DNA of 12,023 nt from assembly GCA_025457845.1 (NCBI GenBank), contig JALOTO010000067.1, positions 1 through 12,023 of the forward strand, written 5' to 3'. Positions 1-7,001 of the stretch are shown here, piece by piece. The notes below the pieces were generated by a model. It saw only the letters and a list, made by a program, of their open reading frames with translations. It was not told the DNA's origin and made no database searches. The stretch comes from Thermoplasmata archaeon (GTDB lineage Archaea > Thermoplasmatota > Thermoplasmata > UBA10834). A program made the position numbers and the translations under genes. Each line of letters opens with the position of its first letter. The stretch's first letter is position 1.

Positions 1-608
1 ACGACAACGTCCTTTTCAGCCTCCCTCTCGGCCTGATGGTCTCGCTGTTCCTGCTCGCGTCCGCCATCGCGCACTTCTCGGTGGCATCGCCCTGGGGTTA
101 CCCGTGGTACGTGAGGAACCTTCAGAAGGGGATAAACTACGCCCGCTGGTTCGAATACGCGATCAGTTCTTCGATCATGATCGTGGTCATAGCGATGCTC
201 TGCGGCATCTTCGAGCTCGCGAGCCTCATACTGCTGTTCGCCCTCAACGCCACGATGAACATGATGGGGCTCATGATGGAGGTCCACAACCAGACCACGA
301 AGAGGACGGACTGGACCGCGTTCATCATAGGCTGCTTCGCCGGGTTCATCCCGTGGCTGGTGATAGGCATCTACTTCTTCGGGGCGATCATGGACCAGTC
401 CGACAACGTACCGACCTTCGTGTACGCCATCTACTTCATGCTTGCGGCGTTCTTCAACGTCTTCGCCCTGAACATGATCTGGCAGTACAGGAGGAAGGGG
501 AAGTGGGCCGACTACCTGTACGGTGAGAAGGTGTACATCGTGCTGAGCCTCACCGCGAAGACCGCGCTCGCATGGCTCGTGTTCGGAGGGACCAACTGGC
601 CGAGCTAG
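1..608 (+). CDS. Heliorhodopsin, N-terminus cut by window edge
   Basis: Retinal-binding seven-helix membrane protein of the heliorhodopsin family. The frame is already open at base 3, so the gene starts outside the window; about 201 residues are visible of a usual 250-270, and helix 1 is missing. Counting from the internal ATG at 36, family landmarks are the INYARWFEYAISSS block (residues 33-45), Glu82 after the MMGLM stretch as the likely Schiff-base counterion in helix 3, an aromatic PW pair (106-107), the YRRKGKWADYLYGE loop (151-164), and SLTAKTALAW (171-180), where Lys175 should bind retinal. Heliorhodopsins sit inverted in the membrane relative to type 1 rhodopsins, and no pumping is established for most of them; a sensory or enzyme-regulating role is likely. 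It stops at TAG (606-608), inside a CTAG shared with the convergent gene. Identification rests on these blocks and is strong. Confidence 0.93.
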   Translation, partial: DNVLFSLPLGLMVSLFLLASAIAHFSVASPWGYPWYVRNLQKGINYARWFEYAISSSIMIVVIAMLCGIFELASLILLFALNATMNMMGLMMEVHNQTTKRTDWTAFIIGCFAGFIPWLVIGIYFFGAIMDQSDNVPTFVYAIYFMLAAFFNVFALNMIWQYRRKGKWADYLYGEKVYIVLSLTAKTALAWLVFGGTNWPS

Positions 609-994
609 AGGGTCGCCCCGCAGGAGGCGCACCTCTCGGCCTTCGGGTCGTTGAGGCTGCCGCAGTACCTGCATTTGACCCTTATCGCCGCCTCCTGCTT
701 GGCGGTCTCGATGGCGCGCTTGTTGGACCTGATCATGTGGACCCCGATCCCGACGAGGGCCATCCCGACGCCCACCATGATGAGCATCCCGACCCACAGG
801 CCGAGGAACATCGGCACGAGCGAGAAGAAGAACATCATGAACGAGAGGCCGAAGAAGAGCATGGCGAAGCCGTTGGGGTCCGGGTCGGCCGGTTCCTGGA
901 CGGCCACCGTCGCAGGGGGCGGGACGGGGTTTCCGCAGCTGAGACAGAAGCGGGAGACATCGGGGATCTCCGCGGAGCACTTCGGGCACTTCAT
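605..994 (-). CDS. Two-zinc-ribbon membrane hairpin protein
   Basis: A 129-residue protein with a zinc ribbon at each end and two transmembrane helices between. Cys3/Cys6 and Cys17/Cys20 form the N-terminal ribbon, and Cys108/Cys111 and Cys122/Cys125 the C-terminal one. Both have the same CxxC-x10-CxxC spacing. A proline-rich linker (21-40) leads to hydrophobic segments at about 42-64 and 65-88. An even number of helices places both ribbons on the same side, presumably the cytoplasm. The ATG at 994 is preceded by a GGAGTGA Shine-Dalgarno-like stretch. It converges on the heliorhodopsin gene with a four-base overlap, so the two are not co-transcribed. Such ribbon-membrane proteins are common in archaea and mostly uncharacterised; metal-dependent protein binding or scaffolding is plausible. 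No specific function can be assigned. Confidence 0.85.
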   Translation of the reverse strand: MKCPKCSAEIPDVSRFCLSCGNPVPPPATVAVQEPADPDPNGFAMLFFGLSFMMFFFSLVPMFLGLWVGMLIMVGVGMALVGIGVHMIRSNKRAIETAKQEAAIRVKCRYCGSLNDPKAERCASCGATL

Positions 995-1077
995 GGGCTC
1001 ACTCCGTCACGACGAGGGAATCCACGCTCATATCGTTTGCCTTCGTGTTATCTGATTCGATAGCGTCGGATCGCGCC

Positions 1078-2541
1078 TCAGGGCCTCCTGAGCCTGGCCC
1101 TCTCCTCCTCGCGCACGACCCCGTCGACCGCGGATGCGACATCCCTGTCCAGAGGCGGGGGGACGTGCTCCTCGAGCAGCCTCCTCACGCGGTCCCTGGC
1201 GACCTCGTGTATGGGCCGGCCTCCCTCCCTGGAGGCCATGTCCAGCCCGCGCTTGTCCCACAGCCCGGACACCCTGACATCCCCTCTTCTGACGCCGTCC
1301 AAGGTGTGCCTCCTGCCGATGAAGCTCCCCATGTGCCCGACCTCGTCTATGAGGTCTAGAGCGAGAGCACCTTCGTCGGTCCTGACCCCCTCGAGCAGCC
1401 TCGCGAGGTCGTTGAACGCCTCGTTGTTGATGACCATGGTCTCGAGGCTGCCTGCGCCGTCCCATCCCGCGCCTATCCCCGCGACGCTCTCGGCCCCCGC
1501 GAGCACCGGCATGAGTCCGGTCAGCATGCTCTCGAACCCCATCTGGATGTCCCATCTCGTGACGTCCGGCGACATCCCGTTCGTGTCGGCGACCATCCTG
1601 TACCTGCGGGCCAGCTGGACCAGGGCGGCGGAGGCGAGTCCCGCCTCCGGCGTCCCCCAGAGATCCCTGCCGGTGCGGGGGTCCATCATGCAGACCCATC
1701 CGGAGTAGATCGTCGGCAGCTCGGTCGTGACGCTCTGGATGAGCACGAGCCCCGCCAGCCTCTCCGCGTTCTGCTGCGCGAGTGACCCTCCCAACGTTAT
1801 GGGCCCCGTCTCTCCGCATATCGGGCAGGGCATCAGCGTGTACGGGATGCCGTGCTCGGCGCTCCTGAGCAGAGCCTCGCAGGTCATGCCGCTGTAGGTC
1901 AGCGGGCTGACGGGCGAGCCTCCGAGGCTGAAGATGGGCCTCCTCCGCAGCTCCTCCGTCCCCCCGGACACGCACGCCCACAACCTCACCATCGCGTCGA
2001 CCATATCCCCGTCCTGGGCGTAGCCAGCGACGTTCTTCCCGGAGTTCTTCATCGCCGCGACCATCGTCCTCAGCGGGACCGTCCCCGCCGGCGCGTCGTT
2101 CGCCACGACAAGGCTAGACGCGTAGTGGCTGTTCTCGAGGGCGTCCCCGAGCCGGGCCGCCATTGCGACATCATCGTAGGTCGAGTGCCGGGATTCTCCG
2201 GTGTCGAGGTCGAGGATCTTGGGGCTCCCCCCGGCCGCGTAGGGGAAGAGGTGCTCACCGTCGTACTCTATGTCCCAGTCCGGGTCCCGCGCATGGATGA
2301 CGTTGCGGCTCGGGACCTTCCTGATGGCCTCCTCGACGACGGCCCTCGGGAAGACCACCACCCCTTTCTTGGTGGGGTGACCGGCCGCGCCCGCGCAGAC
2401 CAGCCGGCTCCTCGCGTCCTCGTGGTCGAACCTCACGCCGGTCCTCTCGAGTATCCTGAGGGTCGCCTCGTGGACCGTGTCCAGCTGCTCCTCCGTCAGG
2501 ACCTTCAGACGCAGGTTCTGATTGAGCCTGATCCCCTCCAC
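1078..2541 (-). CDS. MttB-family (trimethylamine/betaine-type) corrinoid methyltransferase homolog, non-pyrrolysine
   Basis: A 487-residue member of the MttB superfamily (COG5598), close to the usual length of about 480-500. These enzymes move a methyl group from a quaternary or tertiary amine to a corrinoid protein. Family-like blocks are the start LTEEQLDTVHEATLRILERTG, the central GSLAQQNAERLAGLVLIQ and the later IYSGWVCMMDPRTGRDLWGTPE. The frame is uninterrupted and no TAG codon is read through, so it belongs with the non-pyrrolysine members, whose known example acts on glycine betaine; the substrate here is unknown. The open frame continues upstream antisense to the next gene but has no ATG there. 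GTG at 2541 follows an AAGGTGA at 2553-2547 and is preferred over GTG at 2550. No corrinoid protein or activating ATPase gene lies beside it. Confidence 0.88.
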   Translation of the reverse strand: MEGIRLNQNLRLKVLTEEQLDTVHEATLRILERTGVRFDHEDARSRLVCAGAAGHPTKKGVVVFPRAVVEEAIRKVPSRNVIHARDPDWDIEYDGEHLFPYAAGGSPKILDLDTGESRHSTYDDVAMAARLGDALENSHYASSLVVANDAPAGTVPLRTMVAAMKNSGKNVAGYAQDGDMVDAMVRLWACVSGGTEELRRRPIFSLGGSPVSPLTYSGMTCEALLRSAEHGIPYTLMPCPICGETGPITLGGSLAQQNAERLAGLVLIQSVTTELPTIYSGWVCMMDPRTGRDLWGTPEAGLASAALVQLARRYRMVADTNGMSPDVTRWDIQMGFESMLTGLMPVLAGAESVAGIGAGWDGAGSLETMVINNEAFNDLARLLEGVRTDEGALALDLIDEVGHMGSFIGRRHTLDGVRRGDVRVSGLWDKRGLDMASREGGRPIHEVARDRVRRLLEEHVPPPLDRDVASAVDGVVREEERARLRRP

Positions 2542-2546
2542 CGCGG

Positions 2547-2553
2547 TCACCTT
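2547..2553 (-). promoter_or_regulatory. Shine-Dalgarno site deciding the MttB-like start
   Basis: Read on the minus strand this is AAGGTGA, complementary to the archaeal 16S rRNA 3' end, followed by five bases and then GTG at 2541. It favours that GTG over the GTG at 2550, which lies inside the site. No ATG is available in frame nearby; the ATG at 2575 is in another frame. Confidence 0.5.
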
Positions 2554-2673
2554 CTCTCTGGGCGTAATCGTCCATGTCTTAGATGAACTCTCTCGGCCGG
2601 GGGAGACCGCCGTGCGCGGGATGATATCGTGCGACCGCCATGTTCCTGTGCAGAGCTCTCGCGAGGATGGGAG

Positions 2674-3228
2674 ATGTTCGTCATCAGGCGGCCAAGGGTC
2701 TTCATCATGGAGTGCATCCCGAAATCCGACGAGTACAGGGAGGGGGATGTGCTCTTCAAGTTCCTGGAGATGACAGACCCGAAGGACATCGCCGTCAAGG
2801 ATTTCAGCACGAAGTCTGAGTTCCTCGGTCACCTGAGGAGGAAGAGGAACCTGGACGGGTTCAACTTCATCCATCTGTCCGGGCACGGCGACCCCAAGAG
2901 GTGCGCCTTCGAGCTCCCGCTCGGTCTGGTCGCGCCCGACGAGTTCCCTCCCAAGTGCTTCGAGGGGAGGCGGGTCGCGTTGTCCGCGTGCGGCCTCTCC
3001 AGGCGCGAGTTCATCGAGCCGTTCATGGAGGCCACGGGCGCCAAGGCGGTCATCGCCCCGAGGAAGGACGTCCGGTTCGACGACGCGGCCATCTGGTACC
3101 TCAACTACTACTACCTGATGCTCCACCACAGGTTCACTTCGATGGGTGCGTTCGACAGGGTGAACGACACGCTCTGCTACGGCCCGAGGAGGGGCCGCGT
3201 CAAGGGCGCATTCGAGCACTGGTCCTAG
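2674..3228 (+). CDS. Stand-alone CHAT/caspase-like (clan CD) protease-fold protein
   Basis: A 184-residue protein that looks like a minimal CHAT domain with nothing attached. A predicted strand (RPRVFIMECI, 6-15) opens the fold. The candidate catalytic histidine lies in FIHLSGHGD (His71-Gly72) and the candidate catalytic cysteine in VALSACGLS (Cys106). After these comes GAKAVIAPRKDV (122-133) and an aromatic helix, as in CHAT proteins, where this part reads roughly as aGa..VIgp. In CHAT proteases the His-Cys dyad cuts peptide bonds, often after activation by a sensor domain or partner; here no sensor is fused. ATG 2674 is chosen because GAGGATGGGA lies just before it and the fold begins soon after; an upstream GTG at 2629 would add 15 unlikely residues. 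The SWIM gene follows on the same strand 66 bases later. Activity is inferred. Confidence 0.72.
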   Translation: MFVIRRPRVFIMECIPKSDEYREGDVLFKFLEMTDPKDIAVKDFSTKSEFLGHLRRKRNLDGFNFIHLSGHGDPKRCAFELPLGLVAPDEFPPKCFEGRRVALSACGLSRREFIEPFMEATGAKAVIAPRKDVRFDDAAIWYLNYYYLMLHHRFTSMGAFDRVNDTLCYGPRRGRVKGAFEHWS

Positions 3229-3245
3229 GCCGCGACTCCACCGTC

Positions 3246-3256
3246 ATCTTAATCAC
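3246..3256 (+). promoter_or_regulatory. Possible TATA element before SWIM gene
   Basis: A short A/T-rich run (ATCTTAATCAC) in a GC-rich background, about 40 bases before the ATG at 3295. Spacing fits transcription starting near 3275-3280 with a short leader. The match to the archaeal TATA consensus is weak, so the SWIM gene could equally be co-transcribed with the CHAT-like gene. Confidence 0.3.
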
Positions 3257-3294
3257 CCATCGCATCATATTCCTTCTCAGAAGAGGATGGGAAC

Positions 3295-3837
3295 ATGCAG
3301 AGCGATCTCCCAATGGAGTTGAGGCTCTCGAGGCTGACTGTCCAGAGTCTCAGGAACCTGTGCGATGCCCAGGAGGTCCCGGGCGGCTCGAACCTGCTGA
3401 AGGAGGACCTCGTGCAGTTCTGCATCGAGAACGTCGACCCTGACGCGCTGGAGGACTTCTGCTCACAGCAGGAGGAGATCTACTTCGCGGAGAACATGGC
3501 CAAGGCCATCAAGTGGTCGACGAGCAGGAAGATCATCGACCTCGACCCCGAGAGCGACGACAGCATGGTCAACGCGGTGTTCACCATGCGTCGCTCGGAC
3601 GGCTTCGAGGTCTACAACGTCAGGTTCGTCAACCAGACCACCGAGGACGTCGACACCGCGTGCGAGTGCGTCGACGCGAGGGAGAAGCAGTACTTCTGCA
3701 TCCACCAGATGGCCGTGCTGGTGCGATGCCTGACCGAGGGGCTGTTCGCGCTCGACGACTGGATGGGGCCTATGACCAACGAGGCCGGCGACCTCATCAT
3801 GGCGAACGTGTTCAAGAAGAAGAGGCCCAGGAAGTGA
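3295..3837 (+). CDS. SAP-like + SWIM zinc-finger protein
   Basis: A 180-residue protein with a SWIM zinc finger: Cys123-x-Cys125, nine residues, Cys135-x-His137 (in ACECVDAREKQYFCIHQMAV). SWIM fingers bind zinc and mediate DNA or protein contacts. Residues about 11-46 (LSRLTVQSLRNLCDAQEV through LVQFCIEN) resemble a SAP-type helix-loop-helix, a DNA-binding fold, although this part is diverged. An acidic stretch (82-90) separates it from a beta-rich region leading into the finger, and the C-terminus is basic (KKKRPRK). The start ATG follows GAGGATGGGAAC, the same ten-base core seen before the CHAT-like gene. It converges with the small basic protein nine bases after its TGA. The SWIM call is firm; the role is unknown, with nucleic-acid binding most likely. 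Confidence 0.8.
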   Translation: MQSDLPMELRLSRLTVQSLRNLCDAQEVPGGSNLLKEDLVQFCIENVDPDALEDFCSQQEEIYFAENMAKAIKWSTSRKIIDLDPESDDSMVNAVFTMRRSDGFEVYNVRFVNQTTEDVDTACECVDAREKQYFCIHQMAVLVRCLTEGLFALDDWMGPMTNEAGDLIMANVFKKKRPRK

Positions 3838-3846
3838 GCTCCCGGG

Positions 3847-4176
3847 TCATCTGAGCTTGGAGAACTTGTCCAGAAGGTCGTAGATCTCGTCCGTGGCCTC
3901 CTTCGTGAAGACCCCGGCCTTCTCCTGCTCCTCGACGTAGACGGCGGCGGCCTGCATGGAGATGTTCGAGCTCTTCGCGGTCACGGTGGCCAGCACGGAT
4001 GCGGCGAGCGACGGGTCGACCTTGTACTTCTCCATGATCTGCTTGAAGTCGTACCTGAACGAGGTAAGCCTGTTCCTGTTCAGCATCACGGTCCTCTCGC
4101 TGTCGCGCGGGTTCCTCGCCCTTGGCTCGGCCCTCCGCTTGCCCCTGTAACCCCTGCTGTATGCCGCCAAATTCAC
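3847..4176 (-). CDS. Small basic protein of unknown function
   Basis: I do not recognise this 109-residue protein. The first 30 residues are dominated by Arg/Lys (such as RGYRGKRRAEPRARNPR) and look disordered and nucleic-acid-binding. Residues about 37-109 are predicted mostly helical, with an Ala-rich core (VDPSLAASVLATVTAKSS) and a helical tail (TDEIYDLLDKFSKLR). It has no cysteines and no membrane segment. The GTG at 4176 is given because a TATA-like element sits about 35 bases upstream. ATG at 4086 (residue 31) is a serious alternative: it has GAGAGG six bases before it and would yield just the helical domain of 79 residues. The gene is divergent from valS and convergent with the SWIM gene. 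Confidence 0.6.
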   Translation of the reverse strand: MNLAAYSRGYRGKRRAEPRARNPRDSERTVMLNRNRLTSFRYDFKQIMEKYKVDPSLAASVLATVTAKSSNISMQAAAVYVEEQEKAGVFTKEATDEIYDLLDKFSKLR

Positions 4177-4207
4177 CGCTCCGGTCGATATACGTAGTCC
4201 TACTGGC

Positions 4208-4216
4208 TACTTAAAA
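4208..4216 (-). promoter_or_regulatory. TATA-like element for the small basic protein gene
   Basis: On the minus strand this reads TTTTAAGTA, the best TATA-like run before the GTG at 4176. Transcription would begin around 4185-4190, leaving a leader of about ten bases. It lies back to back with the valS element in the 111-base divergent gap. Confidence 0.5.
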
Positions 4217-4250
4217 GTTCACCGCCTGGGTGCTCAGATGGTTGAACAAC

Positions 4251-4260
4251 CTTTATCTAC
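4251..4260 (+). promoter_or_regulatory. TATA box for valS
   Basis: CTTTATCTAC, preceded by an A-rich GAACAAC that could serve as BRE, stands 28-37 bases before the valS ATG. The expected start of transcription near 4278-4282 leaves a leader of about ten bases without a clear Shine-Dalgarno site. Confidence 0.6.
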
Positions 4261-4287
4261 ACCCACACTTTTCGTGCACCGAGCGAC

Positions 4288-6903
4288 ATGGCCCAGTACG
4301 ATTGGCGTGAGGCGGAGCCCAAGTGGCAGGGCAAGTGGAAGGAGTGGGGGGTATACACGTTCGACCGGTCCTCGACCAAGCCCGTCTTCAGCATAGACAA
4401 CCCGCCCAGGTACGCCTCCGGCGCCCTGCATCTCGGGCACGCCTACGGCTACACGGTCATAGACTTCGCGGCCAGGTACAAGCGGCTCAAGGGGTTCAAC
4501 GTCTTCTTCCCGCTCTGCTTCGACGTCAACGGCACGCCGGTCGAGGTGCGGGTCGAGAAGCTCAAGGGGATCAAGGCATCGGAGGTCCCGAGGGCCGAGT
4601 TCGTCAAGATGTGCAGCGAGTTCGCGAACAAGTACATCGGCGAGATGACCAAACAGTTCGAGACGCTCGGGCACAGCATGGACCCGTCCATATACTACCA
4701 GACGGACGCGGAGTACTACCGGCGGTACACGCAGATCTCCTTCATCCGCATGTTCAAGAAGGGCCTCGTCTACAAGGGCCACTTCCCAGTCAACTGGTGC
4801 ACGCGCTGCGGCACCGCGCTCGCCGCCGCCGAGGTGGACTACGAGCAGAGGCACACGAAGCTCAACTTCATCAAGTTCAGGGACGCGGACACGGGCAAGG
4901 AGGTCCAGGTCGCCACGACGAGGCCCGAGCTCCTCTGCACATGCCTCATGGTCGCGGTGCACCCTGACGACAAGTCGAAGGCGGACCTCGTCGGCAGGGA
5001 GCTCGTCACCCCGGTCTTCGACAGGCGCGTCAAGGTCATAGCCGACCCCAAGGTGGACCCGGCGTTCGGGACCGGCACCGTCATGATCTGCTCGATAGGC
5101 GACAAGGACGACCTGGACTGGATCATGAAGTACGACCTCCCGCTCGAGAAGGGGATAGACGAGGCCGGGAGGATGACCTCCATCGCAGGCGAGTACGCGG
5201 GGATGCCCATCAAGGAGGCCCGCGAGGCGGTCATCGACCACATGAGGACCGCCGGCCTGCTGGTCAAGCAGGAGCCCACCGAGCAGAACGTCGGCACCTG
5301 CTGGAGGTGCCACACCCCGATCGAGTTCCTGAAGGTCCCCCAGTGGTTCATCCGGACGGTCGACTACAAGGACCAGGTCCTGAAGATGGTCGACGAGATC
5401 GTCTGGAAGCCGGAGTTCATGAAGGTCCGGATCAAGGACTGGGTCAACTCCCTCGCGTGGGACTGGGTCGTGTCGAGGCAGAGGTACTTCGCGACCGCCA
5501 TCCCGCTGTGGGAGTGTGAGAAGTGCGGCGATGTCCTCCTCCCCGAGGAGGCGGACTGCTACGTCGACCCGCTGGTGAAGGCGCCCGCGAAGGCGACCTG
5601 CTCCTGCGGCGGGAGTTATGTCGGCTGCAAGGACGTGTTCGACACCTGGATGGACTCGAGCATCTCCCCGCTGTACAACTCCTTCTGGCTCAGGGACGAG
5701 GCGCTGTTCGCGAAGCTCTTCCCGATGACGATGAGGCCGCAGAGCCACGACATCATCCGGACATGGGCCTTCTACACCATCCTGAGGGAGATGCATCTCG
5801 TCGGCAAGAAGCCCTGGGACGAGGTCATGATACACGGGTTCATCATGGCGCCGGACGGGCGGCCGATGCACACCTCGGACGGGAACGTCATAGACCCGGT
5901 GCCGCTGCTCGAGAAGTACGGCGGCGACGCCATGAGGTACTACGCCGCGACCTGCGCTCTGGGCGTGGACCACGCGTTCAAGGAGCAGGAGCTGGTGCGC
6001 GGGCAGAGGCTCGCGACCAAGATGTGGAACGTCATGAGGATGGTCGGGAGCGCCTGCAAGGAGCGACCCACCAGGCCGGTGTCGTTCATGCCGGTCGATG
6101 CGTGGATAATGAGCCGGTTCGGCAGGCTCGTCCGCGAGGTCGAGGCACGCTGCGAGGAGTACCAGTTCGACAAGGCCACCTCGTTGCTCGAGGACTTCCT
6201 TTGGCACGAGTTCGCGGACCACTACATCGAGCTCGTGAAGAACCGAGTGTACTCGGGGGATGACCGAGGCGCCAAGTTCACGCTCTACACAGTGGGCCTG
6301 GGCCTGCTCAAGATGATGTCGGTCGTCTTCCCGCACGCCGCGGAGGATGCCTACCAGTCGGTGTTCAAGCAGTTCGAGGAGCCGGCCAGCATACACGTGA
6401 GCGGATGGCCGGAGGCGCCATCCACCGATGACATTGCGGAGCGACAGGGAGAGGCTGTCAAGGACGTCACCGCTGCGGTTAGGGCCTGGAAGTCGTCGAA
6501 GGGCCTGTCCCTGAACGCGGAGATACGGAGGGTGGAGGCCGTCGGAGCAGAGGCTTCCGCCCTGCTCGGAGGGTCGGAGACGGACGTGGGGGCGACTCTG
6601 AAGGCAAAGGAGGTAGCCACGCTCTCGTCAGTCGACCTCAAGGAGACTATCACTGGCGTGAAACCGGTCCACGCCAAGATCGGTCCTGCATTCAAGAAGG
6701 ACGCGAAGGAAGTGGTCGAGCTCCTGTGCGCGTTCGCGCCCGGGGCCAATGTGTCATCTGACGGCCTGGAAGTTACTCTGAAGGATGGACGCACGATCAG
6801 GCTCGAAAAGGACTTCTACCAGGTGCAGAAGTCGCTGACCTCGGAGCGCGGGAGCCTGGACCAGCTGTCGGTGGGACCGATCACCGTCCTGATATACGAA
6901 TGA
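4288..6903 (+). CDS. valS: Valyl-tRNA synthetase, archaeal type, with atypical KMSKS loop
   Basis: Class I aminoacyl-tRNA synthetase of 871 residues charging tRNA-Val in the cytoplasm. The signature is HLGH (48-51) inside NPPRYASGALHLGHAYGY, followed by the Rossmann fold. Zinc-knuckle-like pairs occur at Cys171/Cys174, Cys338/Cys341, Cys410/Cys413 and Cys438/Cys440. The editing domain contains VATTRPELLCTCLMVAVHPD and the GTGTVM loop. DWVVSRQRYFATAIPLW (392-408), VFDTWMDSSISPLY and RPQSHDIIRTWAFYTI are the blocks that mark ValRS rather than IleRS or LeuRS. The anticodon-binding domain follows (about 590-720), then a variable C-terminal region. The KMSKS position reads RPMHTSDGNVIDP (525-537), so both signature lysines are absent. 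It is transcribed alone from its own TATA box. Valine specificity is assigned by family blocks. Confidence 0.92.
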   Translation: MAQYDWREAEPKWQGKWKEWGVYTFDRSSTKPVFSIDNPPRYASGALHLGHAYGYTVIDFAARYKRLKGFNVFFPLCFDVNGTPVEVRVEKLKGIKASEVPRAEFVKMCSEFANKYIGEMTKQFETLGHSMDPSIYYQTDAEYYRRYTQISFIRMFKKGLVYKGHFPVNWCTRCGTALAAAEVDYEQRHTKLNFIKFRDADTGKEVQVATTRPELLCTCLMVAVHPDDKSKADLVGRELVTPVFDRRVKVIADPKVDPAFGTGTVMICSIGDKDDLDWIMKYDLPLEKGIDEAGRMTSIAGEYAGMPIKEAREAVIDHMRTAGLLVKQEPTEQNVGTCWRCHTPIEFLKVPQWFIRTVDYKDQVLKMVDEIVWKPEFMKVRIKDWVNSLAWDWVVSRQRYFATAIPLWECEKCGDVLLPEEADCYVDPLVKAPAKATCSCGGSYVGCKDVFDTWMDSSISPLYNSFWLRDEALFAKLFPMTMRPQSHDIIRTWAFYTILREMHLVGKKPWDEVMIHGFIMAPDGRPMHTSDGNVIDPVPLLEKYGGDAMRYYAATCALGVDHAFKEQELVRGQRLATKMWNVMRMVGSACKERPTRPVSFMPVDAWIMSRFGRLVREVEARCEEYQFDKATSLLEDFLWHEFADHYIELVKNRVYSGDDRGAKFTLYTVGLGLLKMMSVVFPHAAEDAYQSVFKQFEEPASIHVSGWPEAPSTDDIAERQGEAVKDVTAAVRAWKSSKGLSLNAEIRRVEAVGAEASALLGGSETDVGATLKAKEVATLSSVDLKETITGVKPVHAKIGPAFKKDAKEVVELLCAFAPGANVSSDGLEVTLKDGRTIRLEKDFYQVQKSLTSERGSLDQLSVGPITVLIYE

Positions 6904-6960
6904 GCGGTCTGGCCACCGTCGTCATTCTCCATCTGTGACGTCGGATGCCGTCCGGGAAGT

Positions 6961-6969
6961 CTTATATCG
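6961..6969 (+). promoter_or_regulatory. TATA box for double-zinc-ribbon gene
   Basis: CTTATATCG lies 33-41 bases before the GTG at 7002. The spacing predicts a start of transcription near 6988-6992 and a leader of about a dozen bases holding GAGGGATTG. It argues against the ATG at 6945, which lies upstream of this element. Confidence 0.6.
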
Positions 6970-7001
6970 CGGTGCCTCCATCGATAGACCGAGGGATTGG
7001 T

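Noticed and set aside
995..1077. Promoter or terminator between the MttB-like gene and the first zinc-ribbon gene
   Set aside because: Some A/T-richer bases around 1040-1060 are present, but no run fits a TATA box or T-tract well enough to call.
1078..2541. In-frame TAG encoding pyrrolysine in the MttB homolog
   Set aside because: The frame runs without any TAG from start to the TGA, and TAG serves as an ordinary stop for four other genes.
2542..2673. Clear divergent promoters between the MttB-like and CHAT-like genes
   Set aside because: The 132-base gap has only weak A/T runs (around 2578 and 2621), none convincing enough to list as a TATA box in either direction.
2542..3219. Upstream extension of the MttB-like frame to over 700 residues
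   Set aside because: The extra part is antisense to the CHAT-like gene, has no family similarity, and a ribosome site marks the GTG at 2541.
4234..6396. Long open frame on the minus strand opposite valS (about 720 codons)
   Set aside because: It lies wholly antisense to a certain valS gene. Its translation is rich in Arg, Leu, Val, Asp and His with no family motif, as expected from the reverse complement of GC-biased codons.
6945..7001. ATG at 6945 as the start of the double-zinc-ribbon protein
   Set aside because: A good TATA box at 6961-6969 lies downstream of it, and the protein family begins at the CxxC, two residues after the GTG at 7002.
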